A stretch of 26,765 nt of DNA from a virus. The translations under genes were made by a program, and so were the position numbers. Below the pieces are notes generated by a model. That model was not told the DNA's origin. It made no database searches and saw nothing but the letters and a program-made list of their open reading frames with translations. This document shows positions 12,203-21,218 of the stretch, one piece after another (within the stretch, counting starts at the first letter, position 1; every line of letters begins with the position of its first letter). Location of the stretch: the IMG/VR virus record IMGVR_UViG_3300044959_000358, positions 1 through 26,765 of that record. One strand, 5' to 3'.

Positions 12203-14422
12203 TCACGCTCCCCGGTGCAGGCTGTACCGTGGTATTACCTCGATCTCCAGCTGACCATTGGGATTGTTGAATCCGGGCACATCGCCACTGTTTGTCTCGA
12301 GCAGCACGACGAGCTTGTTCTCGCCTGGCTCGAGGGTGAGTAGCCCAGATACCTGGGCTGCTCCCACTATGTTCGACCCGTTGCGCAGTACACCCATCGT
12401 TCTCTCGTGGGTGGTCGGCTCGAGAACCCACATTGCTCCTGTCGGCGGTGCACTCACTGCGTACGCGTCCACCTGCGCGCCCAGGTGGTCGAGCAGCGCG
12501 ACGCAGTCGATATCGAGCGTCGCGCCGGCTGGCGAGCGTCCTTCGATGCGAAGCTGCCAGGACATCGCGGTGTCGACCCCGCGCTCGTGAGGTGGAAGCG
12601 GAAATGTCCCCAAGTGCAGCCAACGCCACCCCCCGCCGACGACCAGCGCGCTCGGACCCGCAACGAGGTCCTGCTGCCCCACGACTGCAACGCCGCGCAC
12701 CTCGGTGCCACCCTGCGCGAACGTCTGTCCGACCTCCGTGCCCACCGTGTCACTAGTGAGGACGTAATTTGTCGTCGTCACGTTCACCACGCGCCACGTG
12801 GCCGTTCGTCCCGACCAATAGTACAGGTCATACGTTGTGGCTCCAGAAACCGGCTGCCAGCTGAGTTGCACCGCCCCTCCGGTCTCGAGGGTAACCGCCA
12901 CCAACCGGCTCGGCGCGCTGGCCGCGCTTGCATTCCTGGCCACGACCGAGAACATCATCGTCTGTGGCGGGATCGTGCCAGCGATAGAGGGAGGACTAGC
13001 CAAAAACTGGACCTGGTTGATCGCGAAGTTATAAGTGGCACTAGTGGTAGTCTGCCACCAATAGTTGTTGTTGACAGAGGCTTGGGACGCTGTTTTCGTC
13101 AACACGTCGATCCGAATCATACCCGTGGTGGAAGGCTGGTTGTAGGTGACCAGCTGGAACGGCCCGTTCGAGTTGAGGTACATCGTCGCGTTCCCGCTTG
13201 CGAGAAACATGGTAGATAGATAGAACTCGTGCAGTTGTCGCTGGCTCTGTGTGGGAGAGGGCGTGCTCCCCGTAGTCCCAGTCTGTGTGTACTGCTGGCG
13301 AACTCCAACAGGCGACGAGAGGAGCGACGTCACCTCGATGAGGGTCACGTTCCCAGTCAGGCTCATGTTACTCAGTGAGAATGTCCATGAACGTCGTTGC
13401 GTCTGTGGTGTCACCTGGCAGAAGTAAATGTACAGGTGTCCGCTGCTGGTCGTATCCGAGTGCGCAAGAGTCCAGCCAGCGATTCCGCCCGGCTCCGGCC
13501 CGGAGGCACCCGTGCAGCGGAAAACAGCGATGAGGGTGGAGCCGATCAACGGCAGATTCTCCAGGTTTACCGTGAGTGCCTGGTTCGCCGTGAAGTTCCC
13601 TGTAGCGAACTGTCGCACCATCCCGGTCGGCGCCGGATTCGCCACAAGACCGTCCGGAGCAGGCAGCGCACCCGACTGGTCGCGTGCCCGCACCCAAACA
13701 TCGAACATGCCGCGCGGCGCCGGGTTGCCAGGTGTGACCAGCGCCACCGCTGTCCAAGCGTTCGCCAGTGACCGCCTGGCGAAACTCCCGCCGAGAGCAG
13801 TCGTGTCGCTGATCGTGCTCGCCCCACTCGCCGCTGATGCGTCGATGACTAGCGTCCCCTGCATGCCGGGAGAGGTTCGGCCGATCCGCAGGCGCCCTGT
13901 CACCACTCCGCTCGTCGACGTGTCCGTAAAACGCACGATGGCCAGCCCCGGTGCCTCCCCTGGCACGCCGGGGACACTCAGCTCGGCGACCGCACCGACG
14001 CTGGTCGCGCTGAGCACGACTTGGCGCTGGCCGCGAGCCCAGGGAGCTACGACGAGTTCCACTCGGCAGCGCACCACCCCGATCCCAGGGTGCCAGTCTT
14101 CGTAGGTGACGGTGGCCTCCCGCACGTCCCAGTACACCCAGCGCCCTTGTACCTCGACCGAGAACACTAACGGTGCATGGTGGGCGGCTGGTTCGAACCA
14201 CTGCTGCGCCCAGCGTGCGAAGCGCTCCAGCGCCACGACTTTATCGGTAATCGTGTCGTGGTCGCCTGTGATGACCACGGTGAACGCGATTTGCCGTTGC
14301 CGTCTCTGCCAATCGAACGCCCGCACCTGGAGCGTGTTCCCTTGTACCTGTATTGTCGGCGGCTCGTTGAGGTTCAGGTTGTCTGGGTGCTCCCCTTCAT
14401 AGGGGCCGAGGTAGATCCGCAC
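12203..14422 (-). CDS. Distal tail protein with adhesin-like insertion
   Basis: This 739-aa protein has at least four parts. Residues 1-140 (MRIYLGPYEGEHPDNLNLNE, FDWQRRQRQIAFTVVITGDH) resemble a Dit-like tail module. Residues about 145-265 look like a galactose-binding-type beta domain. Residues about 268-475 are rich in Ser, Thr, Asn and Gln with almost no charge (FATGNFTANQALTVNLENLP, NNNYWWQTTTSATYNF), as in phage adhesins and surface proteins. Residues about 504-565 look like a fibronectin type III repeat (LVAVTLETGGAVQLSWQPVS, TYDLYYWSG). A further beta domain closes the protein. It probably joins tail tube to tip and may bind the host surface, since no separate fibre gene is visible. 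The GTG start at 14422 has GAGGAGGTGG upstream. Confidence 0.68.
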   Translation of the reverse strand: MRIYLGPYEGEHPDNLNLNEPPTIQVQGNTLQVRAFDWQRRQRQIAFTVVITGDHDTITDKVVALERFARWAQQWFEPAAHHAPLVFSVEVQGRWVYWDVREATVTYEDWHPGIGVVRCRVELVVAPWARGQRQVVLSATSVGAVAELSVPGVPGEAPGLAIVRFTDTSTSGVVTGRLRIGRTSPGMQGTLVIDASAASGASTISDTTALGGSFARRSLANAWTAVALVTPGNPAPRGMFDVWVRARDQSGALPAPDGLVANPAPTGMVRQFATGNFTANQALTVNLENLPLIGSTLIAVFRCTGASGPEPGGIAGWTLAHSDTTSSGHLYIYFCQVTPQTQRRSWTFSLSNMSLTGNVTLIEVTSLLSSPVGVRQQYTQTGTTGSTPSPTQSQRQLHEFYLSTMFLASGNATMYLNSNGPFQLVTYNQPSTTGMIRIDVLTKTASQASVNNNYWWQTTTSATYNFAINQVQFLASPPSIAGTIPPQTMMFSVVARNASAASAPSRLVAVTLETGGAVQLSWQPVSGATTYDLYYWSGRTATWRVVNVTTTNYVLTSDTVGTEVGQTFAQGGTEVRGVAVVGQQDLVAGPSALVVGGGWRWLHLGTFPLPPHERGVDTAMSWQLRIEGRSPAGATLDIDCVALLDHLGAQVDAYAVSAPPTGAMWVLEPTTHERTMGVLRNGSNIVGAAQVSGLLTLEPGENKLVVLLETNSGDVPGFNNPNGQLEIEVIPRYSLHRGA

Positions 14423-14436
14423 CGGTCACCACCTCC

Positions 14437-17400
14437 TCAGTACGGGCTGAACCAGAATGCCAGCGTCTGCGGTCTGTCCCCACGCTGCCACTCCGGCACC
14501 TCCCAGGCGACCGAGACGCGCGGGTTCCAGTCCTGGAGAGTCTCTTTCATGCGCTCGACGGCCCAAATCAGCGCCCGTACGCTGCGCTCGGCGCCGCTCT
14601 CGACGCCGAGCGCCAGCCCGGCCATCATCTGTTCACCGATCTCATAGAACACGCGGGACGGCGAGGCGATCCCAAGCGTCTCCCTGGCCACGCCGATGGA
14701 CGCTTTCAGCACACTGACGACGGATCTGACCATGGCATCCTGCGCGTTACTGAGTGCTTGTATCACGCCGTCGACAAGCGCAACTCCAATGTCAAGAAAT
14801 TCTGATTTCATCTGGCCCATCAAGTCCTTGATCCGTTCCACCATGTGCTCTACTACCTGAATAATACCCTCGCAGACCTGAGTGATACTCTGAGCTAACT
14901 CTGTGAAGGCATCCACTCCCCTGTTTACCACCTCTCTCCAGCCCTGCTCGAGTGCCGGCAGTGCCAAGCGGATCTGGGCCAGGAAACCAGTCGCCAGCGT
15001 CGCACCGAACTGGTTGAGTGTATTGACGAGGTTCTGTATTGCACCCTCGATGTTGAACGCGTTGATGCTCGCTTGGATCGTTCTCAGTGCCTGGGTGATA
15101 GCATTACTGATCTGCGTAAATGCGGCCACCATGTTCGCGACGTGAGGACTAATGTCCAGAGCTGCAAGTGCGTAGCGGATCGGCTCCACAAGCGCCGGGA
15201 GCGTTTGCCCGAGTATCGAGAGCGTGGTGATCATCTGCATGGCCATTTGGCTCACGTCCAGGGGAGCGAGCGCCTGTTGCCGGAACGCAGCAGCAGCCGC
15301 GGCCACCTGGGCCTGCGCGCTTGCCAGGCCCTGCTGCAACGCTACACCGAGGTTCGGGCCGACCTGGCTCGCTTCCGTCGCGATGCCGCCGAGCTGTTCT
15401 TGGAATGGTGCAAACGTCTCTGGTGCCAGCTTTTGAATCAACGCACGGGCCTGCTCGAGACCCAGTCTAATGCTCTCCAGGAACTGTGGCCCGAATGGGC
15501 TCTGCGTCTGCTGCGGTGTAGCAGGCTCGAAAACCTGCTGTCCGTCGGTTGACTGGGACACCTCGAGGAATGCCGCCTGACCGAGCTGGGCTAGACGGTA
15601 GAGCAGCTCGCTTGCGGTGGCTACTGCCGGAGAGAGTAACTGTCTAACACTCTCTCTGACAGCAGTCGTACCGGCTGCGAGCGCACTGGTCAGTCCCTGG
15701 ACTGCTTGGGTTCCGATATCGGCGAACACGCGGCTAGGCGACCTGATTCCCAGCACGTCCTTTGCCGCGCTGATGGCACTAGAAGCGAGTTCCTGCACGG
15801 CAGAGATAACGCGTGAGATGCCCTCTTTGATAGCATTGACCAGGGCGTCGACGATCTTGTTACCGATCTCGCGGAACTTGTCGACCAGCTCTCTTGCCTT
15901 GCTGACCACCTGCTCGACCATGTCGCGGACGATCTCGATGACCCGGTCGCGCACCTCGCTGATCTTCGTCTTGATGGCCTCCCACGCGCTCTCCACAGCA
16001 CCACGTGCACGCTCCCAGCCCTCGCTCAGGATCTGGTACGCTGTGTTGACGAGCACGCTCAAAATCCCGATGATGATAGTGACTGCTCCCTGTAGGATCC
16101 CCTGCACCATGGTCGTGAAGGCTTGTACGACCTGTTTCGCACCTTCCCATGCCATGCGCCAGTCCCCAGCGAGTAGCGAGATGATTACGGTAAGCACACC
16201 CTGGATCATCTCGCTGACCCCCATGATCAGGCTCGAGATGACTTGCCAGGCGCCCTGGACGATCTGCACTAGGCCCTCGCGGTTGGCGTTTACGAATGCC
16301 ATGATGGCGCTACCGACCGTGCTCAGCACGGACATGATGGTGCTAGCGATAGTGCTGATGAACGACACGACGTTCTGGAATGCCTCCTGCGCAGTGGGCG
16401 CGATCTGCTGTAGCCACTGCGCCCAGTCCTGAAACAGCTGCTGGGCCAGCCCACCAACCGCACTGATCACCGGCTGTGCGGCCTGCATGACGGACGCAAA
16501 TGCACTCTGGAGAACCGAGCCGATCGTGCTCACCGTACTCGAGATGTTCTGAATCGCTGTCTGGGTATGTTGCTGGATATTCCCCCAGTTTTGCATCCAC
16601 GCGACAGCCGCAACTCCCACCGCTGCCGCGATAGCAGCCAGTGCGATGGTGAGCGGCCCACCCAAAAGGCTGACGATCATGGAGATCAGCGGAGTCACAC
16701 CAGCGATTCCGCGCAGAGCGGAAACGAACGTCATCACCGGACTCACCACCGTACCGAGCGCGCTCGCAGCTATCTGAAGACCCGTAAATGCCGCTGCCGC
16801 AGTTGCCAGCATGGGTAGCACAGTCGGGAGCTGGCTCGAAATCGTGCTCACGAGGGTACCGAGAGGTCCTTCCGCTGCACCACCGAGCCGCTGAAGTGCC
16901 GGGATAAGGGTGCCTGTTAGGAAGTTGCCCAACTCCCGAAGTGCCGGCATGGCCTGCTGGAGCGTAGTGGCAATGTTAGCCACCCCCTGGCCTAAGTTGG
17001 CGAAAAACGACCCGTCTCCCTCACCCCTGAGGCCCGCCTTGAACTGTTCGATGGCCGTCATGACCTGTGGGATAAAAGTACCCGACAGCCACCCCAAAAA
17101 CGCTGCCCCGGCCGCCCCGAGCCTAGCGAACAGGCCTTCACCCTCGCCGGTGCGGAACCCAGACCAAAACTGCGCCATCGCCTGGCTGACCGCTGGAACC
17201 ACCGTACCAGTGAGGAACCCCACGAACGCACCCAGCGCGCCACCCAGGCGCCCGACGAAGCTGTCGACGTTTGCCCCCTGAAAGCCAGCGATGAACTCGC
17301 CGATCGCAGCCCGGACCACAGGCAGCACCGCCTGGGCGGTGGTCAACACGCGGTCGAACGCACTCGCGAGTTTTTCGCCTACCGTCGCTGCGAACGCCTC

Positions 17401-18207
17401 GAGTAGGGGCTGATTGGCGGATAGCCAGTCGACGAACTGCCCGAAGGTGCTGCTGAGTCTTTGGAAAAACGCCTCCATGGCTGTCGCCTTCAGCATCTCG
17501 AGCGTGTCGACGAAGGTCGACCAGCGCCCTGACGCGGTCTGCGCTAGGTTTGCTACCAGATCAGTCGATACCCCCATCTGCTGGAGCACACGGTCGACGA
17601 TCTCGAGGGCGGGGACTCCCTCCTCTTTCAGCTGGTTAATGTATTGCCTCGGGAGATTGAAGCGCTCGACGAGGCTCACGAAATCGCCTGATAGGGCTTC
17701 GCGCAAAGCAAACGCAGCCCCCGTCAGACCCTCGGCGGGGTTGAGTGCCGCGAGAAGCTCCGCCCGTTTCACCAGCTCCATGATTTCCAGGCCAGCTGCT
17801 TTCGACGCCGGTAGGAGCATGGTGACCGCCTGTGCCATGTCTTTAAAAGCGAATGGGGTTTGCGCGGCCTCCTGGCGAATGACGGCGAGGAGCCTCGCGG
17901 CTTCTTCCCCAGAACCGGTGAAGGCGGTGAGCGCCGCTCTTGTGTTCTCGAACTGGATGTTCGTCCCGATCAGTGTCTGCCCTATTCCCGACACTGCTCC
18001 AGCCAGGGCTTGCACTCCCATGGCCGCGAGCCCGATCTTGCCCAGAACGTCGGCCAGCCCCTGGAAAGGAGCGGAAACAGCCCCAGCAACCCGCCCTCCG
18101 AGCTCGATCAGTCCCTGGATTGCACCGGCGACGCGGCGCAGCGCATTTTCCGCGCCCGCGGTCTCGGCGTCGACGATGACCTGCAGCTTGGTCACCTGTG
18201 TCGCCAT
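14437..18207 (-). CDS. Tail tape measure protein
   Basis: This 1256-aa protein sets tail length and is ejected with DNA. The N-terminal part is helical (KLQVIVDAETAGAENALRRV). Residues about 80-230 (FENTRAALTAFTGSGEEAAR, TPFAFKDMAQAVTMLLPA) carry the PhageMin_Tail-type pattern. The middle has three imperfect repeats of a roughly 60-residue unit (GAFVGFLTGTVVPAVSQAMA, AFLGWLSGTFIPQVMTAIEQ, LGNFLTGTLIPALQRL) and several hydrophobic helices. The C-terminal part twice contains the motif GIRSPSRVF/GIASPSRVF with EIGEQMMAGL, common at the end of tape measures. The length would predict a tail near 190 nm by the usual 1.5 A per residue rule. The ATG at 18207 has GGAAGGG six bases upstream; it overlaps the second chaperone frame by 16 bases. 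Confidence 0.93.
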   Translation of the reverse strand: MATQVTKLQVIVDAETAGAENALRRVAGAIQGLIELGGRVAGAVSAPFQGLADVLGKIGLAAMGVQALAGAVSGIGQTLIGTNIQFENTRAALTAFTGSGEEAARLLAVIRQEAAQTPFAFKDMAQAVTMLLPASKAAGLEIMELVKRAELLAALNPAEGLTGAAFALREALSGDFVSLVERFNLPRQYINQLKEEGVPALEIVDRVLQQMGVSTDLVANLAQTASGRWSTFVDTLEMLKATAMEAFFQRLSSTFGQFVDWLSANQPLLEAFAATVGEKLASAFDRVLTTAQAVLPVVRAAIGEFIAGFQGANVDSFVGRLGGALGAFVGFLTGTVVPAVSQAMAQFWSGFRTGEGEGLFARLGAAGAAFLGWLSGTFIPQVMTAIEQFKAGLRGEGDGSFFANLGQGVANIATTLQQAMPALRELGNFLTGTLIPALQRLGGAAEGPLGTLVSTISSQLPTVLPMLATAAAAFTGLQIAASALGTVVSPVMTFVSALRGIAGVTPLISMIVSLLGGPLTIALAAIAAAVGVAAVAWMQNWGNIQQHTQTAIQNISSTVSTIGSVLQSAFASVMQAAQPVISAVGGLAQQLFQDWAQWLQQIAPTAQEAFQNVVSFISTIASTIMSVLSTVGSAIMAFVNANREGLVQIVQGAWQVISSLIMGVSEMIQGVLTVIISLLAGDWRMAWEGAKQVVQAFTTMVQGILQGAVTIIIGILSVLVNTAYQILSEGWERARGAVESAWEAIKTKISEVRDRVIEIVRDMVEQVVSKARELVDKFREIGNKIVDALVNAIKEGISRVISAVQELASSAISAAKDVLGIRSPSRVFADIGTQAVQGLTSALAAGTTAVRESVRQLLSPAVATASELLYRLAQLGQAAFLEVSQSTDGQQVFEPATPQQTQSPFGPQFLESIRLGLEQARALIQKLAPETFAPFQEQLGGIATEASQVGPNLGVALQQGLASAQAQVAAAAAAFRQQALAPLDVSQMAMQMITTLSILGQTLPALVEPIRYALAALDISPHVANMVAAFTQISNAITQALRTIQASINAFNIEGAIQNLVNTLNQFGATLATGFLAQIRLALPALEQGWREVVNRGVDAFTELAQSITQVCEGIIQVVEHMVERIKDLMGQMKSEFLDIGVALVDGVIQALSNAQDAMVRSVVSVLKASIGVARETLGIASPSRVFYEIGEQMMAGLALGVESGAERSVRALIWAVERMKETLQDWNPRVSVAWEVPEWQRGDRPQTLAFWFSPY

Positions 18208-18395
18208 CGCCTGCCCTTCCACCCCCGCTCAGCGCGAGCCCGTTCCGCCTTCGCCTCGGCCCCTTCTGCCACGAGTGCCCAGAGGTACCATTCAGCTTCG
18301 CGCTCAAGCAGTGTCCAGGGCGCAACCCCCAGATACCGGGCTGCACGAATAACCCGGTACCACGCTGGCGCCTCCCCCACCGCTCCCTCCGTCAC
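18192..18395 (-). CDS. Tail assembly chaperone, second frame (T-like)
   Basis: This 67-codon frame (VTEGAVGEAPAWYRVIRAAR, YLGVAPWTLLEREAEWYLW) is the small downstream partner of the tail chaperone. It could start at the GTG at 18395, overlapping the G stop as GTGA. More probably it is expressed as a C-terminal extension of G by a -1 frameshift at 18431-18437. The frame is open from that site through the GTG, giving a 184-residue fusion (105 from G plus 79). It sits directly before the tape measure gene, as lambda T does. The Trp-rich centre and basic end are typical of such tails. Confidence 0.75.
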   Translation of the reverse strand: MTEGAVGEAPAWYRVIRAARYLGVAPWTLLEREAEWYLWALVAEGAEAKAERARAERGWKGRRWRHR

Positions 18396-18745
18396 GAGCC
18401 ATCGCTCGAGCTGCCGGCTTTCGGAGCGGAGTTTCCCCCCATGTCCCGCGTGATAGCACCCGCGATTGCCCCGAGCACGCCGATAGGCAGGCGCAGCAGT
18501 GCCTCAGCGGTATGTGGGTACTTTGCCTTCCCATCATAGAGATCCCAGTCGACGATGACGGTCGCGAGAAACTCCGCATAGGCCGGCCCGGCCGCTGCTA
18601 GCCGCCCACTGGCCTCGGCAGCCTCGATGGCGATCAGCTGTTCAGTGGAAATCCGGCCTGGTGCGTAGCGGACAGTCAATTCCTCCCCGTCGATATCGAC
18701 AACGACTTCGCGGGCCTTATTCGTCAGGCGCTTGAGATCTGCCAT
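18392..18745 (-). CDS. Tail assembly chaperone (G-like)
   Basis: This 117-aa protein lies between tail tube and tape measure, the standard place for the chaperone that coats the tape measure during tail assembly. It begins MADLKRLTNKAREVVVDIDG with a beta-strand start (EELTVRYAPGRISTEQL) and then becomes helical. The stop codon overlaps the second chaperone frame. A slippery heptamer lies at codons 104-105. The ATG at 18745 has GAGGGTGAT upstream. Confidence 0.78.
   Translation of the reverse strand: MADLKRLTNKAREVVVDIDGEELTVRYAPGRISTEQLIAIEAAEASGRLAAAGPAYAEFLATVIVDWDLYDGKAKYPHTAEALLRLPIGVLGAIAGAITRDMGGNSAPKAGSSSDGS
18431..18437 (-). other. Programmed -1 frameshift site (G GGA AAC)
   Basis: On the minus strand the G-gene frame reads GGG GGA AAC, so GGGAAAC lies exactly in X XXY YYZ register with zero-frame codons GGA and AAC. 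A -1 slip continues in the frame of the downstream chaperone ORF with no stop in between. Two bases downstream, CCGCTCC (18423-18429) can pair with GGAGCGG (18380-18386). The intervening RNA can form a hairpin CGAGC-GATG-GCTCG (18395-18408). Lambda uses GGGAAAG at the equivalent place. Confidence 0.72.
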
Positions 18746-18754
18746 ACATCACCC

Positions 18755-19735
18755 TCACAGGCTATTCACGTCGTTCACGAGCTTGATCTGTAGCACCTTT
18801 CCCCAGGCCTGGTCGTAGGCGAGCGAGCACGCCCACTGGATAGCGTAGGCGCCATCCTCGTCCGAAAATTCCGCCGAGTCGGCCACCACGATGCAGGCGT
18901 CCATGGTGAACTCGTACCGTGTTGTCCCTTCGATAGTCGGCCCGAGGGCTTTAATCCTGAGAAAGGCCTTGCTGCCCGTACGCATGACGTTCAAGAGTGA
19001 CATCCCTGGACCGTCAGCCTCGATCAGGATGTTCACCTCCGTGTCCGGCTCGGCCTCGTTTACGGCGGCGAACGAGTCGATGTCGGCATCGAGCACCCAG
19101 AGCGGCGAAAAACGGTCGCTGATCTTCCACTCCACGCTGATCGGCCGGATCTTGGTCGTGCCAAGCGTTGTATGGCTCGTATCGAGGTACACCGACACTT
19201 GCGTCGGCAAAATTGGCTCCAGACGGACTGTGCTCGGACTGCTGGTGAGCGTGGCAACTTGTTCCAGCCGTCTGCCGAGCATGGTGCCCTCGATCTCGAT
19301 CTCCTCGCGCGAAATGTTCATGCCGAACTCGGTTACCAGGCCATAGGTGAACCGCTCATTATTGGTACCGTCCCCTTGCTCCACCGTGAAAGTTCTCACG
19401 CTGTCTGGCGCGTTAGCTTTCGGCTCGAAAATCCACTGGTATGCAACGCCGGTGGGCGGGTTCACCTGGGTAGGAGACTGGTAGCCGAGGATCGACGAAA
19501 ACGGGTAAATCAACTCCGTATACGTCGGCGTGCCCGACAGTTCAGCCTCCACCCACTCCTTGCCGACGACCGATATGGTCGGGAACTTGAAACCAGCCGG
19601 CTTGAACTGGCTGGCCTCGATCTCGATCGACTTCTCGATCCCCAGAGCCTGCAGCAACCGGTTGGCTGGTACTGCAGTGCCCGGGGTGGCCTCGACCCCG
19701 ATCTGCACTCGCTGTGCGATAGTTGCCCTGGGCAT
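18755..19735 (-). CDS. Major tail tube protein
   Basis: This 326-aa protein is probably the hexameric tube subunit. It begins MPRATIAQRVQIGVEATPGT, a start shared by many siphovirus tube proteins, and is beta-rich throughout (YTELIYPFSSILGYQ, YQWIFEPKANAPDSVRTFTV, GMNISREEIEIEGTMLGRRL). The region ALGPTIEGTTRYEFTMDACI near the C-terminus is typical of the type. The ATG at 19735 has GGAGGTGAG upstream, just after the terminator stop. Position between tail terminator and chaperones supports the call. Confidence 0.85.
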   Translation of the reverse strand: MPRATIAQRVQIGVEATPGTAVPANRLLQALGIEKSIEIEASQFKPAGFKFPTISVVGKEWVEAELSGTPTYTELIYPFSSILGYQSPTQVNPPTGVAYQWIFEPKANAPDSVRTFTVEQGDGTNNERFTYGLVTEFGMNISREEIEIEGTMLGRRLEQVATLTSSPSTVRLEPILPTQVSVYLDTSHTTLGTTKIRPISVEWKISDRFSPLWVLDADIDSFAAVNEAEPDTEVNILIEADGPGMSLLNVMRTGSKAFLRIKALGPTIEGTTRYEFTMDACIVVADSAEFSDEDGAYAIQWACSLAYDQAWGKVLQIKLVNDVNSL

Positions 19736-19738
19736 GAC

Positions 19739-20158
19739 TCACCTCCGCTCTCTGACGATGACCTGGTAGATCCCACCGATATGAGCGTAACCTCCAGCCT
19801 GCACCTCCTCGAGGTAGAACACTTGCTCGCTGCGCACGCAGCCGTGAACCGTGACACTCACCAGCTCCGCACTCGCCCCCTGCAGCACCGTGTCGACCCG
19901 GTCGGCGATGCTGGCCAGCGTGGGTAGCTCCTGTGCCCGACCGATGACCTTCACGAGCAGCTGCACCACGGCGAGTACCCGCTGCCCACCAATGGTGTTC
20001 ACGTCTCGGCTCGAGTACTGCGACACCACCACGGCAGGTAACTGGCTTCCCGCGGGCAGTGCCTCGAGGTGCACCCGGCCGTCGACGGCCGCGGCCAGCG
20101 GCGCATCGTTGCGCAGCGCGTTCACAGCCCAGCGGACAGCCTCCAACGCCTCAAGCAC
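19739..20158 (-). CDS. Tail terminator (DUF3168-like)
   Basis: This 139-aa protein probably caps the tail tube and joins it to the head. It reads VLEALEAVRWAVNALRNDAP, LPAGSQLPAVVVSQYSS, LLVKVIGRAQELPTLASIAD and AHIGGIYQVIVRE, the alpha/beta order of DUF3168/tail-completion proteins. The start is GTG at 20158, overlapping the end of the gp10-like gene by eight bases; frames from further upstream overlap that gene fully and look non-coding. It lies just before the tube gene, as expected. Confidence 0.72.
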   Translation of the reverse strand: MLEALEAVRWAVNALRNDAPLAAAVDGRVHLEALPAGSQLPAVVVSQYSSRDVNTIGGQRVLAVVQLLVKVIGRAQELPTLASIADRVDTVLQGASAELVSVTVHGCVRSEQVFYLEEVQAGGYAHIGGIYQVIVRERR

Positions 20159-20483
20159 GCACGATCTCCCGTATCGCGGCACGTAGCTGCGGCAGCACCG
20201 TATCAACTGCCGGCCCAAGATAGGGCTGGGCACGCATCTTTCTCGTCCCGTACTCGACGTAGATTCCGTACTCCGCACCCACAGTGACAATCGCCGTCAG
20301 CTCGCCGGCTTGTGTCCAATGAATACTGTTTCTGAGAAATCCCGTGTCCACCGGAGCGCGCATCTGGGCCGACGCCGTGATGTCAGCCGCCGCCTTGCGT
20401 ACCAGCCGCCCGGCTCGCGGGCGCAGTTCCTCAGCGATCCGGGGCAGCTTATTCTCGAAGAGGTTCACCCTGACCTTGATCAT
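20151..20483 (-). CDS. HK97 gp10-like neck/tail-completion protein
   Basis: This 110-aa protein has the family pattern: VRKAAADITASAQMRAPVDT, then GFLRNSIHW, and GAEYGIYVEYGTRKMRAQPY, LGPAV. Such proteins join the neck to the tail terminator. The ATG at 20483 has GGAGAAGG upstream and overlaps the end of the holin gene by 35 bases. Position between the head-closure and tail-terminator genes, with the holin interposed, is normal apart from the holin. Confidence 0.85.
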   Translation of the reverse strand: MIKVRVNLFENKLPRIAEELRPRAGRLVRKAAADITASAQMRAPVDTGFLRNSIHWTQAGELTAIVTVGAEYGIYVEYGTRKMRAQPYLGPAVDTVLPQLRAAIREIVRA

Positions 20484-20862
20484 GCTCGGCCTTCTCCTGC
20501 AGGGCTCGGCGCACGAGCTGCGGGACTGGAACCCCAGCCGCCACTGCGTGCTCGACGATCGACAACGCCTCGTGCGCGATGTAAAACGCGGCGACCGCTT
20601 CCGATAGGGGTAGCCCTAGTGTTGGCTCCACGACGGACATGGCGCCGATGACGAGCAGCACCAGCACTTTCTTCAGTAACCCCTTCCACATAGCGGACGA
20701 GTGTGCCCGCCCGGATATTGCGGCGCGCAGAAAACCCGCGAAAAAGTCGAGGGCCATGAGCACAACCAGGGCCTTGCCGAGATTCGGGATGTTGCCCCAG
20801 AGCGCGAGAGGGACAGCCACCACGACCTTTACCAGAAACTCCCAAACCGTCTCCCTGCTCAT
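20449..20862 (-). CDS. Phage holin (holin_4 / toxin-secretion type)
   Basis: This 137-aa protein should make the membrane hole that lets the endolysin reach the wall. It has about four hydrophobic segments (residues about 6-25, 28-50, 62-82 and 87-110). The family pattern is clear: LVVLMALDFFAGFLRAA, SSAMWKGLLKKVLVLLVIGA, FYIAHEALSIVEHAVAAGVP and PQLVRRALQEK. The ATG overlaps the stop of the head-closure gene as ATGA. Its place in the middle of the neck genes is unusual; the endolysin is encoded on the far side of the portal at 656-1939. Confidence 0.85.
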   Translation of the reverse strand: MSRETVWEFLVKVVVAVPLALWGNIPNLGKALVVLMALDFFAGFLRAAISGRAHSSAMWKGLLKKVLVLLVIGAMSVVEPTLGLPLSEAVAAFYIAHEALSIVEHAVAAGVPVPQLVRRALQEKAEHDQGQGEPLRE

Positions 20863-21218
20863 TCTCGTGTCCCTTCGCCCTCAATCACACGCGCGAGCCC
20901 ATATGCAGATTCGGCCACCGTGCGCGCCACATAGATCCGCCCCTCTACCACCACACGGTCACCGGGCCGCACGTCAGTGGTTCCTGGCACGATAATGCGG
21001 ACCGATTCGGCGAACCATGCCAGCTCCTCCGGCGTGCGAGCCGGCCCGCGCACCTGGACATGCGCGGGAGACGTGGCGACTAGTGTCCACACCTCCTGGG
21101 GCTCCCCGTAGTCCCCCACCGCACGCGTGACGCGCTCGATGCTGATCAGGTGCGTGAACAGCTTCCGTAATTCGGCGATGATGGCCGCCTGTTCGCGGGC
21201 GTCGATCACCATTGTCAC
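20859..21218 (-). CDS. Head closure / stopper protein
   Basis: This 119-aa protein probably seals the filled head under the connector. Its second half has the beta-strand order of SPP1 gp16/HK97-type stoppers: IIVPGTTDVRPGDRVVVEGR, IYVARTVAESAYGLARVIE. The start is GTG 21218, overlapping the previous stop as GTGA, with an ATG two codons later as alternative. Position after the head-tail connector supports the assignment. Confidence 0.68.
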   Translation of the reverse strand: MTMVIDAREQAAIIAELRKLFTHLISIERVTRAVGDYGEPQEVWTLVATSPAHVQVRGPARTPEELAWFAESVRIIVPGTTDVRPGDRVVVEGRIYVARTVAESAYGLARVIEGEGTRE

